A stretch of 64,000 nucleotides of DNA. Source: Ixodes scapularis (lineage: Eukaryota > Arthropoda > Arachnida > Ixodida > Ixodidae). The notes beneath the pieces are model-generated. The model was not told the DNA's origin. It was given only the letters and a program-made list of their open reading frames with translations, and searched no databases. The translations under genes and the position numbers were made by a program. Shown here piece after piece: positions 26,560-36,099 of this stretch (its first letter is position 1; each line of letters begins with the position of its first letter). The stretch spans positions 76,319,570-76,383,569 of the forward strand of contig NW_024609857.1 in assembly GCF_016920785.2 (NCBI RefSeq). Reading direction: 5' to 3'.

Positions 26560-26815
26560 AGCAAAACATGACATTCTTAGGCCACAGGCTTGGTATCGTT
26601 ACCACAATTCACCAAACAAGTGCCAAAGTTATTCTTCGCTGCTGGCAGTTTTACTCCATCTGGCATCTTTGGGCATAAATCGCCAAACAAGTGCCAGAGC
26701 TAGGCTTCACTTATGGTTGTCCGATTTTAATGTGGCAACCTTGGGTCTAAATTGCAAAACAAGTGACATACTTAGGGTTTACTGTTCCAACGTGGCAACT
26801 TTGGCTCACGGCTAG
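26560..26815 (+). repeat. Degenerate tandem repeat, about 72 bp
   Basis: Three units begin CACCAAACAAGTGCCAAAG, CGCCAAACAAGTGCCAGAG and TGCAAAACAAGTGACATAC, spaced by 71-72 bp. Each carries a TGGCA-CTTTGG block near its end. A weaker fourth copy precedes them. Confidence 0.6.
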
Positions 26816-28284
26816 CAGCTCGGCAATCACGTGGCAAGTCAACAAGAGGCACAGAAACTCCAAAGAAACGTTCTCTGTCACCAACAAACGCCTTGGAGCG
26901 AAGCTGTATTAGGCCCAAGGTGGGTCCCTAGGATTGCGAAGCTTGTGCAAAGTTAGGTGCTTCTCTGGCGTGCTTCCCGGGCAGTAGACTTAAAAAGAAT
27001 GCTCCAAACATTTTGAAATTTATACTTCGTCTCACCCTACGATGGACTAAAGGCAGAAGCTACAAACCGCCAGATCCAGTCACCAGCAAATTCCGTGGTA
27101 TTTCGCTTCGATGCATGTATCGGTGCCCGCGTTTCGGATCACTGATGGGAACGGGCGGACAGTAGTTCGGATCGAGCAATGAGTGACTCAACGATTTTAC
27201 GTTGCAAGGAAAGCCACGACGTACTGGCTCTTTGCAGTGTCGAAGCTATAAAAATGACACAGCGTTTTTGGATACGGAGCATTATTCGTCCAAAGCTAAC
27301 CAATGCTACGCGTGTCATAGTATAGCATGGAACGTGATTGGACCTGGCGGCCCGTGGCTTTGGCCTTTAGTCAATCGCAGTATGAGATGAAGTGTAGGTG
27401 CAATTACCTTTTTCGTTTTGCGGATGTCTCGCATTTTGCATTTACCGGCTTATAATTTCAATCTGCATAACGAAGCAGCCTTCAACTTTTACAATTTACA
27501 TAATTTTCTCCGATTGTTGTAAACACTGATCTTGATATTTTTGTTGACGCGCGTGTAGACATTGACGGTTTGTTGATGGTATATTGATTTATTTAAGATG
27601 AAATTTTTGTCACCCTGTTCCGATTTTTTGAATGCTTACTCGGAACGTGCACGGCTAAAAAGAAGTACCCTTGTTTGTGAGATACTTATACAATCACACA
27701 AGCTTAATCATGCTGACAAAGATGGAAGAGCACGGATTGTGTCCCGCACAAACAAAACTCTGTTCTTGCTGTCACATGGTATAGCCAGCCGGCATCAGCT
27801 AGGCGGCGCCAGCAGAGTGAGAGCCCACGGTTATATCCTGTCGCGTTGTAATTTGGCAAAGGGTTAACGATATAGCCTCACATTGCGTGCCGACGGCTGC
27901 GATATGCGCTACGTATACGAGCGCAACGCACACATATTGGAGTATGACACTGCGAAAAGCTTGACACTTCTTCGCAGTAAAGGGGCACTCCGGTGATACG
28001 TAGTCACGTTCCGATAGGCCCCCCAGGGCCGTAGCTCCCGCCGTATTGACATGCTGTGGGATCAAGGCTTCCTGGCCTACCCAGTATTTCTTGCTTCAGA
28101 TAGGCTAAGCGGCGCCACCAGAATAATAGCTCCCGTTTAACAGTACAGCCTCTAATCCCAGACATACCCAATATTTCCTGCTTCTTGCTTCAGTCGCTAG
28201 AAAGCGCCATACCAAATAACATTGCAGGTTGCCTATGATACACACCACTCTCGCCGGCACGTTTTGTCGGGAGCGAGTATAGCT
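26816..28284. other. Intergenic DNA with short internal repeats
   Basis: No gene recognised. Three diverged copies of a motif with GCGGCGCCA or GCGCCAT and TTGCTTCAG lie near 27790, 28090 and 28180. Confidence 0.35.
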
Positions 28285-28350
28285 GTGCTACGCAGCTCAG
28301 TGATATAGTATCTGATTGTCACCGCAACGACCCAGGTTCAAGCCCCGCTG
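28285..28350 (+). other. tRNA-like sequence, possible tRNA-derived SINE head
   Basis: A D-arm-like CAGCTCAGTGATATAG (A box, about 28293-28308) is followed at normal spacing by GGTTCAAGCCC (B box, about 28335-28345). The acceptor stem does not pair well and there is no convincing anticodon arm, so a functional tRNA is unlikely. Confidence 0.35.
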
Positions 28351-28644
28351 TGGTGTCTTTATGTGTTTCGTTAATGTTTACAAAGAAACTGTTATGTGCT
28401 AGGTTCTGGAAAAACATTCGTCCATGGCGGTTAACAAAAAAACTCCAGTTTAAACGGCGCTCGTTCGTTCCGACTGGTCGTGGCAACTATAAATTAAGAA
28501 AAGGTGGCACCTCGCGTGAGTCAGCCTTCCTTGACAGTATTAGATAGTGAGGTCCTGATAAGAACCTCACTATTTAATAATAAGTAAGGTAAGAAACCTT
28601 GAAATCGTGCCTTTTGACTAGAAAATTAAGCTCGAGAGTGACTC

Positions 28645-28685
28645 TTGCAACCTTCCACACCCTTAAAGGGTGTGGAAGGTTGCAA
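28645..28685. repeat. Perfect 20-bp-arm hairpin centred on CCCTTAAAGGG
   Basis: TTGCAACCTTCCACACCCTT, one base, then the exact inverted complement. It abuts the related TTAA-AGGGG element at 28703. Its arms read outward like the TTAAAGG...GCAAC ends of that MITE family. Confidence 0.85.
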
Positions 28686-28702
28686 GGTTGCTTTTCCCTT
28701 AA

Positions 28703-29250
28703 AGGGGAAAGGCAACGATTTTTGTATTTTGCGCAAATACCGCTTAGAACGGATCCCTGACGTTAATGACCTGCGAAATATCCGCGGTTTTTCACCACAC
28801 GCAATCGAAGTCGCAGAAAAAAAAAATCAAGAAAAACGAGCAGAGTTCACCCCCTCAACTCGCAGCCAGAACAAGCGGCCACGTGATCTCGAGCCGATTA
28901 TATGCCGCCAATGTTGATCATAGTCATGCGCTGGGGCTGGGGAGGCACAGGACACGTGCTGAGTTCCAGACATTGTTATGGTTCGGCTGTTGTCGTCATT
29001 GCAGCGATTGGACACAGGACACTACCCGAATGCTTCTCGAGCTATCGATTATCACGCGCTCAAACCGAGTGTCCACGCCATGCTCGGGTCCAATCTATGA
29101 GCCACATTCAAATATCGTCACTGGGCGGTACTGCTACCGCCCAGCTACGTCATTAGATTTTGCGAAGGAGAGATTGAATGAAAACACTCGGTTTTGTCCT
29201 CGAAATTACAGCACAACAAAAGAGCTCTTTTTTTTTCACTCGTTTTTTTA
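28703..29250 (+). mobile_element. MITE copy A of the TTAA/AGGRR family
   Basis: Starts AGGGGAAAGGCAACGATTTT after TTAA at 28699-28702. The following 500 bp or so match the inverse complement of 31400-31974 at roughly 85-90 percent in the central part, judged by eye. The right terminus is not clear and may be lost. Frames in it are shadows and carry no domain. Confidence 0.6.
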
Positions 29251-29474
29251 GTTTACAGTGTGTCAACTCTTAGTTCAGTTTAAACAAATACGACCTGTCG
29301 ATGAAAGAGTACATCATATGCATAGGCGGAGAGGCTTGAATTTACCAAGACGAAAAAGAGCGGTAAGAAAGGGGAGAAGGGTGAAGCCCCCCTCCCCATC
29401 TCTCGTTTTTTCTTCCCGCGCCCCCAGCGGTCCCCAAGCGATGATACTTGCTTTCCCGAAAAGCTTCGGGGGAA

Positions 29475-29496
29475 GGGGGGGGGGGGGGGGGGGGGG
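29475..29496 (+). repeat. 22-base poly(G) tract
   Basis: An uninterrupted G run next to further GGGG blocks; able in principle to form G-quadruplexes. Its length may be miscounted in the assembly. Confidence 0.8.
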
Positions 29497-29499
29497 TAG

Positions 29500-30130
29500 T
29501 TGCGCTTATGATCATGCTTCCAGTCAAGATACGAGTTTCATAAATTCCGAAAATAAAGACCTAATGAGTATCCAAGAAAAAAGGGACTCAGTGTAAAACT
29601 AATACATCACATCTCATGAACGCAAACATTTACGAACATTAGAACTGCTTATTTACACTGTGCGTTTCATTCAAAAAGTCACGGCAACCGTCTAGAAACT
29701 AAACGGTGTTCTCCAAACAAATTCACCTTTTCTGAATGCTGGAACGCTGAGTACTGAGGATCATCTTCCGCTGGTATATGTCCGTCACATTTGATCCTTG
29801 TGACACCAAAAAAGCACGTAGTTATAACCAGCAGGCAAGTACGTTGCATTGCTCGTGATAGCCCCATGAAAACTCTTTCCACAAACGTGATTTTACGCGC
29901 TTAATATATCTGATCTAAGCAAAGCCAGCTGTTCAAAATTGAGGAGAAATGAAAGCAGCTGGCTGTGAAAACACGAATGTAAACTTTTTCTTTTTTTTTT
30001 AGGACTCGCAACGGGTGTACGCAGAAATTGATTTTCGCAACATTGTTGCGAGGCGTATAGAATTTATTATAGAAGACTTTCACATAGCATTAGCACAAAC
30101 ATATATATGCTAAAGTTTAAAAAATGAAAA
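29500..30130. other. Intergenic DNA, nothing recognised
   Basis: AT-rich; no gene or repeat supported. Confidence 0.4.
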
Positions 30131-30219
30131 CGAGGAGTGATCATTAAGTTTTGCCTCTTAGGCCGTAAATTCTTTATGTAAACGGAATTGAAAGTTCTTA
30201 CATTCGAATCAAAGTTTTG

Positions 30220-30477
30220 AATTTCCTCTTTTCCAGGAAAGTCTAACTTTCCAATATAATCTCCACCGGCCGCGATGCACGTCCACTGCTCGTGCAGTGC
30301 AGTACTCTCCGGATGCCATCGTAGATGATATAGTGAGGGCTGTTGCTGACGACACCAAGGGCGCACGGCATTGGTAATCTCGTCGTCGTACGCAAACCGT
30401 GTATTTGTATTATTTATCTTGCAAAACAGGCGAAAGTGTGGTTTCATGAGGTACGGGCTGTTAGGTGAATGAGGCAA
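30220..30477 (-). pseudogene. Mariner transposase C-terminal fragment, minus copy
   Basis: The frame reads LPHSPNSPYLMKPHFRLF, the SPDLxPxDxHLF block of mariner transposases around the third catalytic Asp, here replaced by Tyr and Lys. It continues with YDDEITNAVRPW, WCRQQQPSLY and CIAAGGDYIGK, the usual C-terminal GDYxEK block. A local frameshift lies between QQPS and the expected YDGI block. Only about 85 residues of a 340-residue family remain. The protein is dead. Confidence 0.6.
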
Positions 30478-30504
30478 AATACCTTGGAACTGCAGCTCTT
30501 CCAG

Positions 30505-30652
30505 TGCGCGGCATTGGTGTCGTCAAGAGCCGCCCTCAGTCATCTACGATGGCATACGGAGAGTAGTGCACAAACAGCGGAAGTACCACAAACAGCGGAA
30601 GTACATAGCGGTCGCTGGGGACTATATTGAAGAGGTTTATTCTCCTGGGAAA
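30505..30652 (+). pseudogene. Mariner transposase C-terminal fragment, plus copy
   Basis: Reads WCRQEPPSVIYDGIRRVV, then a 16-bp internal tandem duplication giving KQRKYHKQRKY, then AVAGDYIEEVYSPGK and a stop at 30650. It is the inverted partner of the minus-strand fragment at 30220-30477 and matches the C-terminal end of mariner transposases. The catalytic core is absent. Confidence 0.6.
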
Positions 30653-30754
30653 TAGGAAATTCAAAACTTTCAATCGAACGTAACTTCTTCCGATTCCATG
30701 ACTGAATAAAAAGCTTACAGCCTAGGAGACAAAACTTGGTGTTTATACACCTCG

Positions 30755-31310
30755 TATGTCAATCTATATACACAATATCTTGAGTCTGAATACAGATTTA
30801 GATTGACTAAATTCTGAATCTATTGAGCGTGGTCCATAAATGAACGTTAAACAACTATCCCGCTTCGGATGAAGTTCTGAAAGAGAAGGCAGAAACGAAA
30901 AGATTTCAGTGTGCCACCACGGCAGCAAACAGAAAACGAAGCCCTAATTATGAATATCTGCGAAATGCGTTCCATAATAATCAAAACTTTCCGAATGTTT
31001 TGAAATACGCACGCTGAAGCAAATGTCATTCTATAAAACTTTCCATAAAGCCTTCTCCACCGTGGATAGGAAAAATGAAACGCTTACCTCACAGTTTATA
31101 TTACGTTTGCAGTCACGAGAACTGTATTCTTAATAATCTTGCAGTTGTTAAAGAAGTGAGCGATGTAGTTCGAAGTCTTCCGAAAACTTTCAGGTATGTC
31201 ACCTTAATCATTTTTATGCACATCGGTGGATAAAAGGTTTGATGTATACAAGCGTACGTTCAGGGGTGTTGGAACAGTCCCGGAAAGCATCGTACAATTT
31301 TCATTGTTAA
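30755..31310. other. Intergenic DNA, nothing recognised
   Basis: Spacer between the mariner fold-back and MITE copy B; no feature supported. Confidence 0.4.
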
Positions 31311-31974
31311 AGAGGCTCTGCAACAATATTTGGTGGGAACGTTTCTCCCTTTACAACATCTTACTGGCACTGGTGGGCCCTAAGAATACTCAAACGCAAC
31401 GCCACTGACCAAGAAGCGTCTTCGTTGCGGTGGAATTCCCAGAAATAAAGCGGACCTTTTCTTTCAGTCTCTCCTTCGCAAAACTTGATGACGGAGCTGC
31501 GGGGACAATCCAAAATTTGATGACGTAAAGTGGGGATTGAAGTACACCCAAATGACGATATTTGAATGCGATACATAGATTGGACCCAAGCGTTGCGTGA
31601 GCACTCAATTTAGACTCGTGGTAATTACTAGCTCGAGAAGCATTCGGGTAGTGGCCCGTGTCCAATCGCTGCAACGACGACAGTAGCCGAGCCATAACAA
31701 TGTCTGGAGCTCAGCGCGTTTCCTGTGCTTTGCCAACCCCAGCGCGCGGCTATGATCAACATTGGCAGCATATAATCGGCTCCAGATCACGCGGCCGCTT
31801 GTTCTGGCTGCGAGTTGAGGGGGTGAACGGTGCTCGTTTTTCTTTGATCTTTTTCTGGAACTTCTATTGCGTGGGGTGAAAAACCCCACGCAATAGAAAG
31901 TCATAGATCATTAACGTCAGTTATCCGTTTTAAACGGTATTTTCGCAAAGTACAAAAATTGTTGCATCGCCCCT
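31311..31974 (-). mobile_element. MITE copy B of the TTAA/AGGRR family, 664 bp
   Basis: Ends AGAGGCTCTGCAACAATAT and (complement) AGGGGCGATGCAACAATTTT are flanked by TTAA at 31307-31310 and 31975-31978. The sequence is the inverted homologue of copy A at 28703. It contains an internal hairpin with 16-bp arms at 31862-31898 (stem CTATTGCGTGGGGT), where copy A has a diverged, poorly pairing version. Confidence 0.7.
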
Positions 31975-32099
31975 TTAAAGGTTACAACATTGTTAAAGAG
32001 TGCAATAACCTCAGCTCTGAATGTGTATTGCACTCGAAGATCTTAAAAATATATTAGAGTGAGGAACGTGCGAAGGCGACGGATAGCCTCCTCAAAGCA

Positions 32100-32360
32100 T
32101 AAAAATTTAGTTCTACCTTCTGATCTTTCACCAGAGTGTTTCTCAGATCGTTTTCTATTTCACCTAGTTCTAAAGTTCTAATAGTCCATTCCAATTTGTT
32201 AGCAAAGCATCACCACGCAGCTTTAGGGTTCAGTGTGCACTCTGTCATGTCTACTCTTGACCGCCATAGCGCATGTAGGCCTAAAACCATAATTATCTCC
32301 GTCAGGTCAGTCAGCGTCCTTTTGTCGTGCAGCCGTAGGAATTTCAAAGTACACCAACCA
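32100..32360 (-). mobile_element. Non-LTR element C-terminal/3' fragment
   Basis: The minus strand reads LTDLTEIIMVLGLHALWRSR followed by LNPKAAWWCFANK, resembling the region after the RT domain in R1/I-type ORF2 proteins (LGLHALWRxRM). It directly follows the ORF1 below on the same strand, so the endonuclease and RT between them have been deleted. Confidence 0.45.
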
Positions 32361-32449
32361 ACTGCCTCTTCAGGTCCTCGTGGCCGGACAGGATGGAATC
32401 CTGCTCGATGATGGGAGCTTTGGGAGATAAAGATTTCGTCGTTACTTCC

Positions 32450-34320
32450 TCCTCCTTTTTGTTTCTGCCCTCTCCCCTTGAGATGTGGAACCAGGATCTG
32501 AAGTGCACAGAGTTTCTTCTCCCTTTCTTTACCCGAGCATTTCATTGTCGCTGGTTTCATCCATTTCGGACGCCTTTTCCTCTGACTTCATTGGCTCTTC
32601 AGCTTGGTCTTCAGGGACAAGAGCACTGAACGAGTTGGTGATAGAACATTGCTCACTGTATCCTTTGTTGCAGAGCGTGACGACGCCGACCTGTCTTCGC
32701 ACTTCTCAGTCCATGAGGCTGCCTCTACGTGGGCTGTGCTGTGGGGGGTGCTGACTTCCGCCGAAACCTCTGTTTGTGCTGTTTCTTCTGCGTCCGTCAA
32801 GTATTCTGTAGGAATCTGGAGAGATGTAGCCCTTCAATTAGGGTATGTTTTAATACAGCCTTCGGGATCGTGGCCGAATTTTCGGCATGCGCTGCACCAG
32901 GGAGCGCGGCACTGGCCTCGGACGTGTCCGACTTGCCTGCATCGCAGACATTGCGGTGCTCCGCCAGGCACGGAGACAAGGACGGCGGTTCCCAGAATCT
33001 TGAACTGATGCGGCAAGCTGTCCGCAGTCACCCCTTTGTTCAATTCAGTTGACAGTATTTTTGCGGTCGTCTCTACTTCTTCGAAGCCGGAGTAGTGCCA
33101 CTTGTCTAGAACGATGCGCTTTATTTTTTCGAACGTAGAAAAAGCACTTACTACGCTTGCATCTGGGACGCTAGTTGCAAACCACTGTACCTTCATGGAC
33201 AGCGCAGTATTTCTCCCGTCCGTTATCAAACATGTCTTGTGCTTTACTTGGATCTCCCGGAGCTGCAGCAATCTTTCTTTTTCTTTGGCAGAACGCACTG
33301 TGAGCAGCCACAGGTGATTGCATTGGGAGGCCCCAAGCGAAGCTAGCTCGTTTGGGTTGATGATTTTCTTCAAAGCAAGACCGGAATCGTGATGGGTTCC
33401 CATGAAAAATCAGTGAGTTTTCAAGCAGCTTACCGTTGGGAAGAGGTGGCAGTAAAATCCTGTACTCCGTTGAACTTGGTGCAGAGGGGGCAGAAGCAGA
33501 AATAGGCTCAGAATATTCCAGGCTAGGCTTAGCCGTTGAGATTTCCTTTAAGGTGTATCCACACGACGGACCAAATTGCTGTTTTGGTCCGCGGGCCGCG
33601 CATCACGTGATCTTACGTCACCGCTTTTCGAGGTCCGCCGGCGGTCCGCGGCTCGCGCTTGTGAGAAATGCCAAGCGCTTTTCTCGCCCGGACCTTGGCG
33701 GCGGACCGCGGCGTTTTTAGTATAATTGAAGTGCTAAGTCTGGCAACAAGCTTACTTTTGTTGTTTAGATTGGAATCCAAATCCAAAGTCGTGTTCTTTT
33801 GGCGCCAACTGTTGAAGACGAAGAAGACGAACCTTTTGTTGTGCGACGATGGCGGCATGGTGCGACGATGCAACTTTTTACTTCATCGCGCTCGTGGAGC
33901 GATTCCCCGCTCTGTGGGACAAAAGATGCATGCCCTTTTCGGATCACTTAAGTCCTCCTCGTCCTCAATAGTCAACGCCAGGGCCACCGCGGCCAAAAGT
34001 CTCTTTCGTTCAACCTCCATCTTGGCTCTTTACAAATAGCCTCAAAGCAGCTCGTTGCATGCGTTTGGCAGAGCTGTGAGGTCGAGGGTTAGACTGGCCC
34101 GTTCACTCTGTCGTCTGCTCTTTTGGTCCGCCGTGTGGATGCTCATTGCAGCCGGGCGGCCCGCGGGCCGCGCATCACGTGATCAATTGGTCCGCGGACC
34201 GGTCCGTCGTGTGGATACACCTTTACGGAGTCCATTTCCAACCCGGCCATTCAGCTCGTCGTCTTCTTCGAACTTCCTCGGCCACCGATCCCCCTCTGAG
34301 CTTCAGACATTGCTAGAGTT
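32450..34320 (-). pseudogene. Non-LTR ORF1 (gag-like, two CCHC zinc knuckles), interrupted
   Basis: Minus strand. A nucleic-acid-binding ORF1 protein of a LINE. The main frame (33403-32834) ends with two tandem CX2CX4HX4C knuckles: CLRCRQVGHVRGQC then CSACRKFGHDPEGC. A Ser/Thr/Glu-rich tail frame (MTDAEETAQTEVSAEV) follows at 32800-32588. Upstream, the frame 33530-33425 (EYSEPISASAPSAPSS, LLPPLPNGKLLENS) joins by a frameshift near 33410. Its N-terminal start (MAGLEMDSV) lies beyond a MITE at 34225-34260; removing the MITE and one TTA copy restores the frame. Dead element. Confidence 0.65.
33551..34222. mobile_element. Harbinger-like MITE inserted in LINE ORF1
   Basis: 672 bp with terminal inverted repeats AGGTGTATCCACACGACGG (19 bp exact, extending with mismatches) and subterminal CGGGCCGCGCATCACGTGAT in both arms. 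TTA flanks both sides (33548-33550 and 34223-34225). The duplication is confirmed by the ORF1 frame, which is continuous only if one TTA copy and the element are removed. A 3-bp TTA/TAA duplication is the hallmark of PIF/Harbinger. No transposase inside. Confidence 0.75.
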
Positions 34321-34419
34321 CAGCTTCACCGATTGAAAACGAGCCAATATCCGCATGTTTGGCGATGCTGATTGTCATGAACCTGAGTGCTCGACTCGAG
34401 CTTATAACAATCGAGTACG

Positions 34420-34620
34420 TCGCGATGTCACGTGACTCACGGTGTGAAGTCGTGATGTCACGGTGTCAACAACGCTAATAAATATAGTGACGTCCTCAAC
34501 ATAAATTGGCTTGACGCACTGAGTCACGTGACGACGTCACGTGATGTCACTGGGTCATGTGACGTGAGATTGACAGCATGACTTGACACCATGACGTCAC
34601 GTGATCACGTGACACATGGT
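34420..34620. repeat. Second CACGTGAC/ACGTCA motif cluster
   Basis: GATGTCACGTGACTCACG, AGTCACGTGACGACGTCACG and GACGTCACGTGATCACGTGA occur within 200 bp, as in 2140-2415. Confidence 0.6.
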
Positions 34621-34750
34621 AAATAAAACAAACGCGCCATGAAAACCCACAATTTCTCATGCATTGCAATTCTTTGCATGATGATTTGATCAAAACAAAG
34701 AAGTGCAGGTGCCATTTTTTATTCTCCAATATTCATTTTGTGATAATAAA

Positions 34751-34861
34751 GAGTTTTAGTAGATCGTGTTTTTGGCTCACGCTATTTGTAGCGTGAGCCA
34801 AAAGTTCTGAAGCGCGCGACCGTAGCTGTAGCGGGTCTTAGAAAACGATCTACTAAAACTC
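34751..34861. mobile_element. Small fold-back MITE, copy 1
   Basis: GAGTTTTAGTAGATCG at the left and its exact inverted complement at 34846-34861 bracket 111 bp. Inside is a hairpin with 15-bp arms (TTTTGGCTCACGCTA, 34770-34784 and 34789-34803). A sibling lies at 62514-62622. Confidence 0.7.
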
Positions 34862-34904
34862 CCTACTAACGAAATAAAAACAAAAAAACAAAAAAAACTA
34901 CCGT

Positions 34905-35025
34905 GAACCGTTTCGAACCGGTTACCGTTATAATTTTTCCGGTTCAGTTCAGCTCCGGTTCGGCTAAAAATAATGTTTCGGTTCCGATTTTTGGTTCGGT
35001 TCCGGTTCGACTTTCTGGTGTGTAC
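34905..35025 (+). repeat. CCGGTTC/GGTTCGG simple-sequence region
   Basis: Imperfect repeats of CGGTTC, CCGGTTCGG and GGTTCCG run through about 120 bp. Origin unknown. Confidence 0.5.
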
Positions 35026-35039
35026 GTGTGTGTACGGTG

Positions 35040-35860
35040 TGCATATTTGTCCTTTTTTTTTCAATCTCGTGGTCTCTGTTATTCCGTAGTGTGCTTAATT
35101 AAAGCGTGGTGGAAACCTTGAGTCATCGCATCCGGTGCCCAGGCACGTCACGTGATTTCTCACTTCGCTTTCGAGTTAAGGAGGAAAGCCAAGGAGGAAA
35201 AAGTCCGAACATAAATTCAGTGTACAAAAGAAATGGCGCGGCGAGTCCCGAGCATCTCATTATCGCTTGGCAGCCAATCAGATTGCGGCATCAGCCGATA
35301 AGAACGTTGAAGCACGAACCACGAAACTAGAAGCAGAACCACGAGAGACGCTTTGCGCACACGCCTGATTACGTCCGCCATTGCTCACCTTTTCGCGTCT
35401 TATACCGAGCTACCGAGCCACTGAAACGGCCGTTGACGATCCCCCACGAAGGCCAATGTTGGGCACAAGGACAAGGTAGAATCTAAAATAGCAATGACCT
35501 GTCCTGCCGTGGTAATGATGAAGTGAAGTAAAACAAATGCTGAAGGTCGGTAATGGCGGCGCCCACACACAGCTGCTGCAGAGCGTCTATAAGCCACGCC
35601 CCGCGTTTCTCTAGCTGACATTGGCTGGAAGGCTTCAATTCACGGAGGGAACTCGGCCAATGACGACCCTTAGAGTACGTTTAGAGATGAAGAAAATTGT
35701 CTGCGCAGTGGCACCGAGCATGCCGTTTCACACTGATAAATGTGCGCAGACTGTTTTCTGTTTTCTTTTTTGGCTCTAAACATATTCCATGACACAAACA
35801 CTGTTTTGCCCCGTAATCCGCCGAGCTTTCTCCGTAGATTTTGGCGAAAAGCGGAGGCTT
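35040..35860. other. Intergenic DNA, nothing recognised
   Basis: Mixed composition; no gene or mobile element was supported. Confidence 0.35.
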
Positions 35861-35870
35861 CAGACTGGCG

Positions 35871-36085
35871 CGTTTACACTTGCGGATTCGCGACCGGATC
35901 CGAGTCGGCGGAAAGTGGGTTTTGGAGTCCCGTGGCGAGATCGACGCGTCGCTGGCGGAAAATCTGGTTGCGGGTCCCGGACTGATGCAGAGTTTTCGCC
36001 AGCGACGAGTCGATTTCGCCTCCCGGCTCTAAAATCCGATTTCCGCCTGCGGGGATCTGCCCTTGAATCCGCAAGTATAAAAATC
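35871..36085. mobile_element. Fold-back MITE, about 215 bp
   Basis: The left half from TACACTTGCGGATTCG and the complement of the right half, from ATACTTGCGGATTC, align over about 100 bp with mismatches, meeting around 35970. The whole unit would fold into one long imperfect hairpin. No clear target duplication. Confidence 0.6.
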
Positions 36086-36099
36086 ACCGTTAGAGCATT

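Larger units (their letters stand above)
30131..30754. mobile_element. Mariner fold-back: two 3' ends joined head to head
   Basis: The left end CGAGGAGTGATCATTAAG and the right end (complement CGAGGTGTATAAACACCAAG) are diverged mariner-like terminal repeats. Each is followed inward by GTTTTGC/TCTC.TAGGC and then by a transposase C-terminus: minus strand 30477-30220 and + strand about 30505-30652. The two halves face each other as inverted duplicates. No intact transposase is possible. Confidence 0.65.

Noticed and set aside
28766..29251. 161-residue + frame partly conserved with 31904-31605 minus
   Set aside because: The similarity is DNA-level homology between two MITE copies; the frame has no domain and is not preserved to its ends.
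33668..34039. 123-residue + frame in the 33.5-34.2 kb MITE
   Set aside because: Lies wholly inside a non-coding MITE and shows no motif.
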